A DNA stretch of 64,000 nucleotides. Source: Leptasterias polaris. Taxonomy: Eukaryota; Echinodermata; Asteroidea; Forcipulatida; Asteriidae. Location of the stretch: positions 2,976,001 through 3,040,000 of the forward strand of contig JAZGTN010000073.1 of assembly GCA_037783415.1 (NCBI GenBank). Direction: 5' to 3'. Below the pieces are notes generated by a model, which was given only the letters and a program-made list of their open reading frames with translations, ran no database searches and was not told the DNA's origin. Each line of letters begins with the position of its first letter. Positions within the stretch are counted from its first letter, which is position 1. The translations under genes and the position numbers were made by a program. Of this stretch, positions 1-10,790 are shown in pieces.

Positions 1-556
1 CCTACTGTCTGACCATTCAATACCATCCACTGTGGTTTTGTATGATAGATAAACTGTGCCAGCCTGCAAAATGATATCATGTGGTGAATGCATACTACAT
101 TTGTCAGGGATGTGATTTCTCCGTTTTTAACCGGAATTCCGGTTTTTTTGCCCTCCATAAAAAAGATTGCAGAGTAGGGCTTTAAAAACCAGAGATAAAT
201 GTTATTATTGGGCTTCATGCCCGCAAGTTTTCGAGCTTGCATGCTTTCGCGCTTTGCGCTCAGAGTTCAGGGTTTTTTTTCAACCGCCTATCACATCTCT
301 GATTTGTACACAGGACAAAGTCAACCCTCCTACTGTCTGACCATTTAATATTATCCATTGTAGTTTTCAATGATAGATACACTGTATCAGCCTGCAAAAT
401 TTATATTATTCGGTGAATGCATCTACACAGTACACTGTCAACCCTTCTGCTGTCTGACCATTTTAAATCAAACAAACAGTGTGGTTTTGAATGATAGATA
501 CACTAGACCAGCCTACAATATGATATCATGTGATAAATGCATCTACAGTGCATAGT
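1..556. repeat. Tandem repeat of ~105-120 bp units, interrupted by a MITE
   Basis: Units beginning at about 1, 330 and 435 share CTGTCTGACCATT, GATAGATA(A/C)ACT, CAGCCT(G/A)CAA and GTG(A/G)ATGCAT. The first unit is separated from the others by the element at 105-301. Confidence 0.75.
105..301. mobile_element. MITE with CAGGGATGTGAT termini
   Basis: It starts CAGGGATGTGAT and ends ATCACATCTCTG, and is flanked by ATTTGT on both sides (99-104 and 302-307). The interior matches the copies at 61514-61700 and 62133-62456 in reverse orientation. Confidence 0.8.
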
Positions 557-678
557 TGTCCCACCATTCACACCCCATGCATTTAAATGGTTTCAAACAA
601 AGGGTCATTCATCTCATTGGAAAATGTAATCAACAGTACTAAGCTAATAATGAATTTGAATTGTTCAATCTTTTGTAG

Positions 679-772
679 GCATTACAGCAACTAGACGCCA
701 AGCACTTACTGAAGAGACATGGTGATGAACCTGAGAATAAAGCCAAGAACAGATATAGAAATATTCTACCAT
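679..772 (+). CDS. ptpn11: ptpn11 exon: SH2-PTP linker and start of PTP domain
   Basis: Acceptor is cttttgtag, donor is CCAT|gtgagt. It starts in phase 0 and ends in phase 1. The translation begins [11 protein letters not shown] and ends [11 protein letters not shown], the entry to the PTP domain. The first part belongs to the helical linker after the second SH2 domain. Confidence 0.9.
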
Positions 773-3700
773 GTGAGTATAAGGCCATGTCCGAATAGAC
801 TGTTTTTAAAAATATGTTGAGTTTTTTTCTATTGAGATATTGCCTAACATCACAAGGTCGGACCGCTACTTCAAGGTTAGGGCTACAATTAACTGATTTG
901 GGCTATCGACCCAAATCAACTGACACCAGGGGCACGTTGCCACCTACTCCTGGGGCTGAAACAGGGTTACCCCCTTTACAGTCCGTAAGGATGTAGGCAT
1001 GGGTATCATCCACTAGGAGCCTGGCTGGTAGAGCAGAATGCACTACCCTCCCAACTTTTTATGAAGCAACTATGGTTAAGTGCCTTGCTCAAGGGCACGA
1101 GTGTCATGACTGGGTATCAAACTCACACTCTTCTGCTGACAACACCAGAGCTTGGGTCCGGTGAACTAGACCACTCGACCACGACATGCCACAGTCTCGT
1201 GCGTATTTCAAGGGCAAAATGTCATCCCTGCGTCTCTTGCTTAACAAAAGCTTGCCCTGAACCATGTGATGTAGCAACTGTCTCTAGTCTGAGGAACTCA
1301 AATTTAAGTGGTACAATGTGAAACGCGTAACTAAGCAAGTCAATGTACCCGACATTATTCAAAACTAACTCATAAACAGCTTATTGCAGGCATAATATTC
1401 TTCCTACTTTTTTAGGCCCTCAGAAAAATCAGCAAAATTGTTCTAATTTAGCCTGAATCAAAGATTAACCAATGGCAAGTTCAACCGAGACAGTTATTGG
1501 TTATGACTGCGAAAACGTCAGCCCTTGTAGTCAACAAATATTTCCAACTATTTTTCAAGGGCCAAATACCATACTTGTTAGTGTCTAACGATCCCTAAAG
1601 CTTTTGCTTGATGTGGGAGAATTCCTTGTTAAATTACCTAGACAAACATAAACTTTTAAAATTCCTTTCTTGTTTTTGTTTTGCTTAGTTGAGGACTCAA
1701 GAGTTATATTAAAAGATAACGAAGGTGGAGACTACATCAACGCTAATTATATCGATGTAAGTATGACTGTCTGGTACCCCGCGCAGTACAAAGGCAAAGA
1801 TAACAAGCATTCATGCTCAGTCTCCTGACTAGTGAATTATTTCGTCTCTCTAGTTCTGTTTCATGTCTGAATTGGTGACTGCGGCTCTGGCTGCGGCTGT
1901 TGCTAAGTAGGCTGTTTCTAAGTGTGCTGTTATGGGTAGCTTTTGCTTAAAATGCTCGTTCACATGACGATCAAGCCATAGCTCTGGCTGCGGCTGTTGC
2001 TTAGTGTGCTGTTATGGGTAGCCATTGCTTCAATGCTCTTTCACATGACGATCAAGCCGTAGCCGCAGCCACTAATTTGGACAATCCCGCTCTTGGGAAA
2101 CTCAAAATAGGCTCGATTTGAAAAGTACAGACAATAATAATAAATAACATCAAGCAAACTGACAGTAAAGTTGAACGGTTAGGAAGAGTAAAATAAACGA
2201 TTATGATAAGAAAGAATTATCTAAAGGTTTGAGATTAAAATGAAAATTTACTGGTATGTACTCCCTGGGCCTTTTTGTCAACAGGCGACCTCAATCCTCC
2301 AAGATCCACCTCTCCTATGTCACTCCACACCAAATTGTCTGGACTTTGATAAGATTGGAATACCTGGCCTTGTGATAAGCAATTACTATTTGGGCCTGAG
2401 GCTCTCAGTCCTTCTGAATCCTTCATTTTGGCGAAGTGGATATAGAAGGATTCGAGAGGACAAGGGTTAAAATTCACAAAAGGTCAGAGTACCACATCTA
2501 TTTTAAGTTACTGTAAAAACTTTGCTGTTGGGACAAACACACGCGCCGAGTTCCAAATTTCAATTGCACAGGGTGCCACAACCTTTCCTCCCAAACCTCA
2601 GTTTGGTTTTGCGTTGGTTTGAACGGTCGGAAAGTCACAAACAGGCAGGGCCCAATTTCATAAAGCCTGTAAGCACAGAAACTTGCTAAGCACAGTCAAA
2701 CTTTGCTTAGCAGAAACAGGTTACCAGCCAACATTCCATAAAGTTAACATTGTTGCGACTGGTGTCCCACTCATTTTTTTTGCTAAGCAAAGAGATTTTC
2801 CAAGCAGTATTTTCTGCTAAACAGCTTTTATGAAATTGGGCTCGGGTACCACTGTGTGGTAGCCCTTTGACACCTATACAACCTCAGTTTGGACTTCGCA
2901 ATTTACCGTTTTTCATATTCCCTCACCTGTTTTTTCTTTCTTTTTAGATAACAAAAACTTTCATTCTTCTGTTTGCCTCTATCATTATTGCAATTTTTGA
3001 GTATATGGTTTCTTTTATTTTGTTGCCATGACAACTTAGTATTTCTGTTAAATTGTTAGATTAAAGAAGTGAACCCAATCGACGCTGCGGTATGTATCCC
3101 ACTCCCTTTCCATCAAGCCAATGTTTTCTCTCATTAAAAAACATTTTCAGTCCATCCTTCAGCTTTCCATTTTAAAAAATTAGAAAGAAAACAAATCCGA
3201 ACAATTATTCACTAATGCATCGTACCTGGCTTTGCGGTGGCGTTTTTTCTTTCCTAGTCCTCTACGAAACAGTTTTTGTCAAGATTTTGTTTTTGTTTTG
3301 TCTTTCTTCTCATAAGTGCTAAGATTCATCTCAAGATAAACAAACTGATTAAACAAAAACCAAAGCTTTCTCCTGAAGACGATCAAGGAATACTGACCGA
3401 AACATTGAGTTGTTACACCACTGGTTCTTGAGCCACTACAACTGGGGCTGATACAGGGTTACCCCCCTTCACAGTCCGAAAGTGACGATCAGAGTATACT
3501 GTTCAAAACGTAATAGCCCCCCCCCCAAGAGATTTACAATTTGTTCAAAAGTCTCGCATATGATCAGTTAATATAAAGAAAAACAGATTCATGTCAAATT
3601 TTCATGAAGTTGAGCATCTTCATTGTGTGTGTGTATAATGCAATCCTGCTTGATGAATATTCATCAGCTATCTGCTTAATTGTGTGAGCATCTTTCATGT

Positions 3701-6700
3701 TTATTCATCATCTTTTACATTATTTATGAAGTCAATCTTGCAAAACCCATACACACGTGCACATACTCAGCCCCATATTTACATACATTTACTAACAAAT
3801 TATGAAATTTCTTTGGTGGATTATTAAGTTTATATGAATGGGCATACCAGGAGCAGCAGTTTTGCCAACATTACCAATGCTGTACCTTATCTTGGTTCCA
3901 AAAGAGTACGCGTACAAATTGCCGAAGTTCAGCCAACATTACCAATGTTGTACCCTATCTTGGTTCAAAAGAGTAAGTGTACAAATTGCCAAAGTTTAGC
4001 CAACATTACCAATATTGTACCTTGTCTTTGTTCAAAAAGAGTAAGCGTACAAATAGCAGAAGTTTCGCCAGCATTCCAATATTGTACCTTGTCTTTGTTC
4101 AAAAAGAGTAAGCGTACAAATAGCAGAAGTTTCGCCAGCATTCCAATATTGTACCTTGTCTTGGTTCAAAAAGAGCAAACGTACAAGTAGCAGAAGTTTC
4201 GCCAGCATTCCAATGTTGTACCTTATCTTGACTCAAAGAGTAAGCCAAACACTAAAATAGTTTTGCCAACATTCAAAACTGTTGCCGTAACTTTTATTCG
4301 TAGAGTAAGGACACCGGCAGTTTTGCCAACATTAAATGTATTTAAACCCAAACCATGTACCCTCATGCAGTTTACCAGCGCTTGTGGGGTTTTGGCTGAT
4401 GCAGGGGCTTGTCTGAGAACAGCTGTGCTTGCTCATGGGATACCCTGGTGGTCGGTGGACTGATTTTATTATCACTGCCTTGTGGTAACAAATCAATGTA
4501 GCTCTAACCCTCCATAGCAGTATATGGTTTTTGTATTGTAAGAGGGGGGTGGGGGGGGGGGTATTTGTAGCTATTAACAGTTAATGAAAGTTGGTTGACC
4601 CTCAATACCTTACTAATTTTGTTTTCATATAATTACGACAAAGGGAAAGCTTGTTTCAGCCAATTTTAAAAGTTCAAATATTTTAGTTTATAAAATGGAG
4701 AAAAACTGAGTTTACTATTGATCTGTCAGTTTTGTCCTTCACCTTTTGCATAAAAATGCAGTAGAGTGTTTGAATAGCAAAGTTCCTCTGGGATTACAAA
4801 GATGGAAGGGCAAGAAGTGACAGAGTGGTCTTCGTTTTTTCAAACTGTAATGCTGCTAGAAATAACAGTTTTCAGCTGTAGCAATGAATATGCCCCTCCA
4901 AAAAAGGTGCTTAGAATTTTTTCTTTTTCCACTATGGTCCAATTTTACAGAGCTGCTAATTAGAACAATTTCGTTGTGTAAATTATATTGAAGGGAACCA
5001 GGCACAGACAATATATAGATCATCTCATATTGGCTGGTAACTCGTCCTGCTTAGCAAACTGCAATGCTTGGAAGTTAGGCGAGATTTGCTCCTTGCTGAA
5101 ACCAGGCACTTCTTTCCAAAATGCAAAACTGGGTTTATTTGCTCATTAAATAGATGAAACAAAAGAGATTTGAAGTGACACCTAATCTAGTCCTTCACAT
5201 GTAAGTGTTTTGCTATAGAATGCTTAAAACATCACATCAGTGCACTGTAACCCGAAGGCCAGAAGATATCTGTGAAGAGAGGATGATGAAGATATATAAG
5301 TTTTTATATGGTGGGAAAACCCCAGCAGGGGAAAACTTACGCAGTCAGGTAGGGACTGAAAACCTAATTCACCTAAAAGGCTCTGGTCAAATGCAGGATT
5401 CGAACCGGGGTCCACAGTGGTGAAAGGGAGGGAAGAAACCGCTAAGCCAACCTGAATGCCCTTGACGATTGAGTTTTTGATGAATACATGAGATCATTGT
5501 TTTAATCTTGTTTCCCCCTGTCTGTCTGACGTAGTTGGCCTTAGCTTTACAGCAGAACCAACTTGCAATTCAAGCTGGAGAGAATGTGGAGCGGATGGAT
5601 AATAGCTGCGAGAAACAGAAACGCTACATCGCCACGCAGGGCTGCCTCAAAGACACTATCGTCGACCTCTGGAGGATGGTCTGGCAGGAAAACTCCAGAG
5701 TTATCGTCATGACGACCAAAGAAGTGGAAAGAGGAAAGGTGAGAAGTGAGGGAGGAGGGTTGTCCAATCGGCAGAGCCTCTGAAAGATGGAGATTTGAGG
5801 CCACATCTTTGAGAATAAAAAACAAATCTATTCTACCTAGAAAAATCAATTTCCGAAGCTTATGCACACACAATCCACTGAACAAAAACAAAGCCCTGTT
5901 ATAGCTCACATTGCATGCCACTCAAGCCCAATGACCCTCTCCTTTTTTTCCAGCGCTATTCTACTAAGAAATTACTCCTGCATGATCTAACTGATTCATT
6001 CTGTCGGACCAAGAACTGCAGCAGTAAACTTCTTTTTACATAACATCAGGCATACCACCATAATCAGACAGAGTCCAACAGTTTGGGTGTTGAGTTACTG
6101 AATGGAGTTGGACTGAGGACTGCACTAGTAAACTGATTATACATGGGATCAGGCATACCACCATAATCAGAGTTTAACAGTTTGTGTTGAGTTACTGAAT
6201 GGTGTTGGGCTGAGGACTGCACTAGTAAACCGATTATGCTTTACATGGGATCAGGCATAGCACCATAATCAGAGTCCAACAGTTTTGGTGTTGAGTTTAC
6301 TGAATGGTGCTTGATTTTGTTAAGAGCGAGTCGAAGATCTGTGGTGTTTAATTGCATCTCTCTGTGTTTTCTCCTTTTCAGAACAAATGCGTCCGATACT
6401 GGCCGGATCCCGACAGGAAGATAGAGAGGGGGAAATTGACCGTTATTTACAGCAGCGAGCAACTAAAGGAGGATTACGATCTGAGAGAGTTTACGCTCAC
6501 ACACAAAGAGCATGTAAGTGACCAACAAAATATCACAGAATAATCCTGCTTAGCAGATATAGGTTACCAGCCAAATACCATGTAATGTATATTGATTGTG
6601 ACTGGTTTCCTGCTAATTTTTTGCTCAGTAGATAAAATGTGCGTGTTACCATTTGCACACAAAGAGACTGTAGTTTACCAATGAAACATCAAAGAGCAGG

Positions 6701-9700
6701 TTACCAGCCTGAATACCAAGTAATGTATATTGATTGTGGCCTGGTTCCCTGCTAGTTTCACATGTTTCGTCAAGCTCAGTAGAGATTTCAAGGAAATGTT
6801 GACTTCCTTTCCAGAACTTAAAATGAGAAACTTTCACGATTTTGTTTATCGATCCCTGCAGCCAGACGAGATAAGAACAGTTTACCACTTCCACTTTAAG
6901 AGTTGGCCGGATCATGGTGTCCCCTCAGAGCCTAGTCGGGTGCTCAGCTTCCTCCACGACATCAACATGAAACAGGATGAGATACCGGGTGCTGGACCAA
7001 TCGTCGTTCACTGCAGGTAATATATCATTCACATCACCCATCAGAATACCAAACTCAAAGGAACTTTATTGCTCTGCATACCTAGCAGGAAAAAACACTA
7101 AGCACTTTGATACGCCCATCGGGTGTGATACAGGTGCAACTTGGAATCCAAACTGGCTGCCAGTTACAATCTCCAAAACGATCCTTTGTTTTTTGTTTTT
7201 TTTCCATCGAGGATACTCTTCACATAATAATGCACTCATACTGGGACCCTACTTCTTTTCTATTGCAGTGCTGGTATTGGACGGACAGGCACCTTCATCG
7301 TAATCGACATCATTCTTAACCTCATAAATCAACACGGTGAGTTGTGACCTTTTACCCGATCAGTTCGGAATTCGATTTGAGTTATAGTCTGGATTCTCTA
7401 ATGTGTATAAATTCTGCTTCAAACTCTATCTGTGTCAAGTGTTATTGCTTAGATAGTTGTAGGGCCTAGAGGAATAGGTTTATGTCATACATTGTCAGAT
7501 GGGCTTGTGACCTATTCCTGAAGGGTCATAACCTATTCTTGAAGGCTCATGACCTATTCATGCAGGGTCATGACTGTTTCATACAGGGTTATTCATGAAG
7601 GGTCATGACCTATGCAAGGTCAAGACTGTTTCATACAGGGTTATTCATGAAGGGTCATGACCTATGCAGGGTCAAGACTGTTTCATACAGGGTTATTCAT
7701 GAAGGGTCAAGACCTACATATATGTATGACCTTTTTATGGAGGGTCATGACCTATTCATGCAGGTCAGGACTATTTCATGCAGGATCATGACCTTGTAGC
7801 AAACTTTATCTGTAAGATATTTTATGTGCATGCTCGTAAAGCCTTTGATCCCAAATCAGCAAAAAACCTATTCATGATGTTGTCTGACTCTGTGGGATCT
7901 CACCTCAGGCCAAAATAGCATTTGATGATCATTAGAACAGGCAATACCAATCTTGTCCAAACATATAAATGTTGAGTCAACACAGTGGAGTATTTAATTT
8001 GGGGGGGGGGGTAAGGGAGGCTCACTAGACACTAGGGGGTTAGAGTTCATGAATCTTTCTAATACTTATATTTGTTTTATCTCTCGAAGGTCTGGATTGT
8101 GAAATTGACATTTTCAATACGATCCGGCAAGTCAGACGCCAGCGGTCAGGGTTGGTTCAAACAGAAGCGCAGTACAAGTTTGTGTACCAGGCCGTGCAGC
8201 AGTACATTGAAACCATGACGACCAGGGTCAAAGCTGAACAGGTAACCAATCGGAACAAAATGTGCAGGGAACCGGTTATGGTTGGCGCAGTGGTATCTTT
8301 CCTCACTCTCAGCTTCCACCTCTATGACCCCGGTTCGAATCCTGCGGGGGCACTATGTGGATTAGTTTTCAGTCCCAACCTAATTGCGTGGGTTGTCTCT
8401 GGGACAATTCTCTGGGGTTTTCCTCCCTCATCTTAAAAACTGAGGCTCCCTTCCTAGTATATTGATTAAGTTAAAAATATTTTTTAAATGATATCATTTT
8501 CTCAGCTTTTACTGTACCACCCTCACAAAGTTATTTCAATGAAAAATCAGGAAAAATAATTGAGGTTAAATAATATTAGTGTTGAAACTATACCATGACA
8601 CTAAATGAAGTGAAGACACTTAACATGGTTGTCTTTGGCCCTGGGATAAGTGCAGACTAGTACAATAGGAGACTTTTGGGAACACTAGGTGGCAGCAGAC
8701 TTACCAGGTAAATCCATTATTCTCAGAATTTTGCGCATGCTGAGAACTATGTAAACAATGGAAATTTACCTGTAAGTCTGCTGCCACCTAGCATCCAAAA
8801 ATATTCAATTTGTATGGATTTCATAACATCCTTTCGCATATTTAGGAGCTCCTGGCTAATAGAGTTTATTTGCCAAAAATTAAGTAATTTGGCAACAATT
8901 GCCTTTTCTAAGATTTTTTTAAATGTATTTAGATTTTTGATTCCAGTTTTTTATGCATTTCACACTTAACGCCTTTTTGATCATTACCGATATGAAATGT
9001 GCAATAAGTGATCTTATAGCACTCAGCCGACGAAATACTCTTTATTGTTTCTTTTCCTGGTAGAATACACTCAAGACAGGACGGGAGTACATCAACACAA
9101 AGAAGGCACATTATGAGCTTCAGACGCCCTCGCTTGGCGGTCACACTATACCATCACATGTAGCCGCCCCCCCCCCGAAGGACAGGGTCATGCAAGAGCA
9201 GAAACTGTACGAGAACGTTGGACCAATGAGGGTGAGTGATCCTATTATGCTTACTAGAAAGAAGGTTACCAGCCAATGTACTATGTCAATACTATTTGTG
9301 ACTGGTTTCCTGCTAATTTGTTCTTAGCAGAATTTTGTTTAAGCAGTACTTTCTGCTTTAACAGTTGGTTCTTGATGAGAACCGGTTCTTGATGAGAACC
9401 TAACAGTTTGTTGAAAAAGTGAGATATGAAAATGTAACTTCTGACAAGATTTGTCTGTGTCTTTTTACGTTTTCTGCTTTATGTTGATTAGGTACAATAG
9501 CAATACAGGCAATTTACAGCGCAGTGCCCACTCTACAGTTTGTGCAGGAGAGACAAATTTTTCAATGAATTATGGAAAAATGCAATAACTTGTTAGACCT
9601 TCTGCATGACCCGATTGTTCAACTTCGTCTGTGGCTTGCAAAGCAGCAGGTTGTAGTTTTCTCCGTTTACAGCATAAAATGGTATTTTTCATGAGGCTGG

Positions 9701-9986
9701 TGTATTGTTTTTCACATTGATGTCAGCCATTTAAAGGTCCCAAACTGCTGGTGTGGTGCTCAGTTGCGTGTGCTATTGTTTCTAGTTGACAGCTTGTGAG
9801 GAAATGGCCTCTTCGGGGCAAACTGTAGAGGGCGCACTTTATTGTGATTCCCGCCGTGTGAAGCGGAAACTTCAGACACATTAGAGTATTGATATTAACG
9901 ATGTGTGAAACTGTCTCTTTTGTTCACAGTCGCCCCCAGCTGGACCCAAAAAGCAGTTTTCGCATCCGCCAGTGCCAAAAAAGTAG
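679..9986 (+). CDS. ptpn11: SHP2/corkscrew-type non-receptor protein tyrosine phosphatase, 3' half (10 exons)
   Basis: Cytoplasmic tyrosine phosphatase that, in the known family, is recruited to receptors by tandem SH2 domains and promotes Ras/MAPK signalling. The window holds the C-terminal 375 codons; the SH2 exons lie to the left. Exons: 679-772, 1689-1756, 3060-3089, 5535-5738, 6382-6513, 6862-7016, 7269-7336, 8090-8241, 9064-9231, 9930-9986. All have AG/GT borders and matching phases, and their total of 1128 nt is an exact multiple of 3. Visible landmarks in order: [49 protein letters not shown] (WPD loop), [12 protein letters not shown] (catalytic Cys and Arg), [15 protein letters not shown] (Q loop), then a tail with REYINTKK and KLYENVG. 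The two tail motifs match the paired tail tyrosines of vertebrate SHP2. The tail is short and ends in a proline/lysine-rich stretch. Compared with vertebrate SHP2, the loop between DYINAN and YIATQG is longer. SHP1 is the alternative family member, but the tail YENVG favours SHP2. Confidence 0.95.
1056..1196 (-). mobile_element. SINE fragment, reverse orientation
   Basis: Contains GTGCCTTGCTCAAGGGCAC, GTGTCATGACTGGG and GACCACTCGACCACG, the reverse complement of the tRNA-like head and body seen at 29188-29540. Confidence 0.65.
1689..1756 (+). CDS. ptpn11: ptpn11 exon: DYINANYID
   Basis: Acceptor is tttgcttag, donor is GAT|gtaagt. It completes the Phe codon left by the previous exon and encodes [20 protein letters not shown] plus YID, a conserved PTP core segment. 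It ends in phase 0. Confidence 0.92.
1876..2078. repeat. Two ~95-bp repeats
   Basis: CTCTGGCTGCGGCTGTTGCT and CACATGACGATCAAGCC occur twice. The segment starts GGCTGCGGCTG and ends CAGCCGTAGCCGCAGCC-like, so it may be an inverted-terminal element with an internal duplication. Confidence 0.6.
2648..2846. mobile_element. Hairpin element of the CAGGGCCCAATTTC family
   Basis: Begins GGGCCCAATTTCATAAAGCC and ends TTTTATGAAATTGGGCTC. The interior has the family phrases GGTTACCAGCC and GACTGGT. Confidence 0.8.
3060..3089 (+). CDS. ptpn11: ptpn11 30-nt microexon ([10 protein letters not shown])
   Basis: Acceptor aaattgttag and donor GCG|gtatgt flank exactly ten codons in phase 0, so inclusion or skipping keeps the frame. 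It lies in the loop between the DYINAN and YIATQG segments, where vertebrate SHP2 has a shorter, different sequence. It is inferred from splice sites and frame only, so it could be a chance match or a regulated exon. Confidence 0.6.
3850..4250. repeat. Minisatellite, ~60-65 bp unit
   Basis: About six degenerate units contain GCCAGCATTCCAATATTGTA and AAAAAGAGTAAGCGTACAAA. It lies in a ptpn11 intron and explains the apparent 118-codon ORF there. Confidence 0.8.
4542..4561. repeat. Poly-G tract
   Basis: Nearly uninterrupted G run (one T) in a ptpn11 intron. Confidence 0.8.
5340..5455 (-). mobile_element. tRNA-like SINE (GGTTGGCTTAGCGG head), reverse orientation
   Basis: On the minus strand it reads GGTTGGCTTAGCGG (box A-like), then CCCCGGTTCGAATCCTGC (box B-like), then TTTTCAGTCCCTACCTGACT. 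Same family as 8270-8440, 15800-16200 and 21345-21500. Confidence 0.7.
5535..5738 (+). CDS. ptpn11: ptpn11 exon: loop insert plus YIATQGCL and ERGK core
   Basis: Acceptor is gtctgacgtag, donor is AAG|gtgaga, phase 0 at both ends (68 codons). The first ~34 codons ([20 protein letters not shown] and following) have no counterpart that I recognise in vertebrate SHP2. The remainder, [20 protein letters not shown] through TTKEVERGK, is a near-textbook PTP core. Confidence 0.93.
6045..6310. repeat. ~100-bp tandem repeat, about 2.5 copies
   Basis: ATCAGGCATA(C/G)CACCATAATCAG and GAGGACTGCACTAGTAAAC recur at regular spacing in the intron before the 6382 exon. Confidence 0.75.
6382..6513 (+). CDS. 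ptpn11: ptpn11 exon: NKCVRYWPD to [11 protein letters not shown]
   Basis: Acceptor is ctccttttcag, donor is CAT|gtaagt, phase 0 at both ends (44 codons). It encodes the KCVRYWPD strand and the DYDLREFTL strand of the PTP fold. Confidence 0.95.
6862..7016 (+). CDS. ptpn11: ptpn11 exon: WPD loop and start of catalytic loop
   Basis: The chosen acceptor is atccctgcag at 6852-6861. It gives phase 0 and a length that matches vertebrate SHP2 between the LRE strand and the HF motif. The more pyrimidine-rich acceptor at about 6814 would put a stop four codons in, so I rejected it. The exon encodes [20 protein letters not shown], then IVVHC. The donor splits the serine of HCS (phase 2). Confidence 0.93.
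7269..7336 (+). CDS. ptpn11: ptpn11 exon: catalytic P-loop [10 protein letters not shown]
   Basis: Acceptor is ctattgcag, donor is CACG|gtgagt. Joined to the previous exon it gives [20 protein letters not shown], containing the CX5R active-site loop with both catalytic Cys and Arg intact. Confidence 0.97.
7500..7795. repeat. Minisatellite of GGGTCATGACCTATTCATG type
   Basis: Repeated AGGGTCATGACC, TTCATACAGGGTTATTCATG and similar phrases, unit about 25-55 bp, in a ptpn11 intron. The ORF there is a by-product. Confidence 0.8.
8090..8241 (+). CDS. ptpn11: ptpn11 exon: Q loop and C-terminal PTP helices
   Basis: Acceptor is ctctcgaag, donor is CAG|gtaacc. It encodes [20 protein letters not shown], then [20 protein letters not shown], the conserved Q-loop glutamine and final helices of the PTP domain. 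A SINE begins about 30 nt into the following intron. Confidence 0.96.
8270..8440 (+). mobile_element. tRNA-like SINE
   Basis: CCCCGGTTCGAATCCTGCGG (box B-like), then TTTTCAGTCCCAACCTAATT and GCGTGGGTTGTC. Starts about 30 nt after the 8090-8241 exon. Confidence 0.7.
8685..8795. mobile_element. Palindromic ~110-bp MITE, CTAGGTGGCAGCAGACTTAC termini
   Basis: The left end CTAGGTGGCAGCAGACTTAC and its reverse complement at the right end flank a short centre. Related copies lie at 20358-20452 and, partially, 50886-50990. Confidence 0.8.
9064..9231 (+). CDS. ptpn11: ptpn11 exon: C-terminal tail with two tyrosine motifs
   Basis: Acceptor is ttcctggtag, donor is AGG|gtgagt, phase 0 at both ends (56 codons). 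It carries GREYINTKK and KLYENVGPM, which line up with the two tail tyrosines of vertebrate SHP2. A run of 10 C in the coding strand encodes a short proline stretch (AAPPPK). The frame is open only at this run length, so a base-count error there would break it. Confidence 0.92.
9255..9375. mobile_element. Fragment of the GGGCCCAATTTC hairpin family
   Basis: Contains GGTTACCAGCCAATGTA, TTGTGACTGGTTTCCTGCTA and AGTACTTTCTGC; the outer termini are missing. Confidence 0.55.
9930..9986 (+). CDS. ptpn11: ptpn11 terminal coding exon
   Basis: Acceptor is tttgttcacag. Eighteen codons ([18 protein letters not shown]) are followed by TAG. The basic, proline-rich end could bind SH3 domains; that is inference. 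Confidence 0.88.
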   Translation, partial: SPPAGPKKQFSHPPVPKK

Positions 9987-10790
9987 TTATTTAGAAGTGT
10001 CTCCCGTCGAACCAACCCACCAGTTGTGGTATATTTAATAGCTACATCACCCAAGGTTTTTAGAGTGCGGCCAGGTGTACTTCCGAGTAGATGCAGGGAA
10101 GATTGAACGAGTCATCATCATCGGTCATAATACATAGTCAGAACGGTTTCACTGTAGTCATTATTTTTTTTACAATTTATATGCAGTTGACTCTCCTACT
10201 TCAGATTTCAAATTCAGATTTAAATTTAAATTAAGAAAACGACAGTTCCTGTTTCTTACATTATGAAATAGGGCCCAGTGTTCGTTTCTTTTTTCTGTGC
10301 TAAGCACGTTTATGTGGTGAGCAGCTCTTTGTTAGTGTTTGTAAGCGTAAATGTCCTTTGCCAAAGTGCTGCAGGTATTGAGGAAAGAAATAACACTGAG
10401 GAAAGAAAAACGTTTGTAACTTTCTAATCAATTTTTGTGTTATCAAGACAGGAATTTGTACATTGGGGAAAAACAATTTGAAAAGGAAAAATAAGTTACT
10501 TATGAATTCAGAGTAAATATCTGTTTTACATAATGAAGCGAAACTTTTGGGGGGTTTGTTTTGTTACTTCTCAAGAATATATATTTCTCAAAAATTTATA
10601 ACATGCATATTTAATCAGAATTATGCTGGGCTTGACAAAATTTATTTCAATGAAATTGTGTTAATTGTATATTTGTTTTTAATATATATTTTCTAGTCTG
10701 AAGCAATGGATACATTCTAATCTGTATGTTGTGTCAGCCAACCCCCTCCCCAAATAAACAGTATTTTTTGTAGTAAAGTTTATTTTTAAT
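9987..10790 (+). other. ptpn11: Probable 3' UTR of ptpn11
   Basis: AT-rich sequence without a credible ORF follows the stop. A canonical AATAAA lies at 10753-10758. Another AATAAA at about 12124 could serve a longer transcript. The end point is approximate. Confidence 0.55.
10753..10758 (+). promoter_or_regulatory. Candidate poly(A) signal AATAAA
   Basis: Canonical hexamer about 770 nt after the ptpn11 stop, followed by a T-rich stretch. Confidence 0.5.

Noticed and set aside
3834..4190. 118-codon ORF as a gene
   Set aside because: It lies entirely in a minisatellite and its protein is just the repeat read in frame.
6815..6861. Upstream acceptor (cctttccag) for the ptpn11 exon encoding the WPD loop
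   Set aside because: From the phase 0 donor at 6513 it reads AAC TTA AAA TGA, a stop. The acceptor at 6861 keeps the frame and gives the length seen in vertebrate SHP2.
7500..7795. CRISPR-like repeat array
   Set aside because: Unit lengths vary, the spacers are themselves repeats, and the context is an animal intron; it is a minisatellite.
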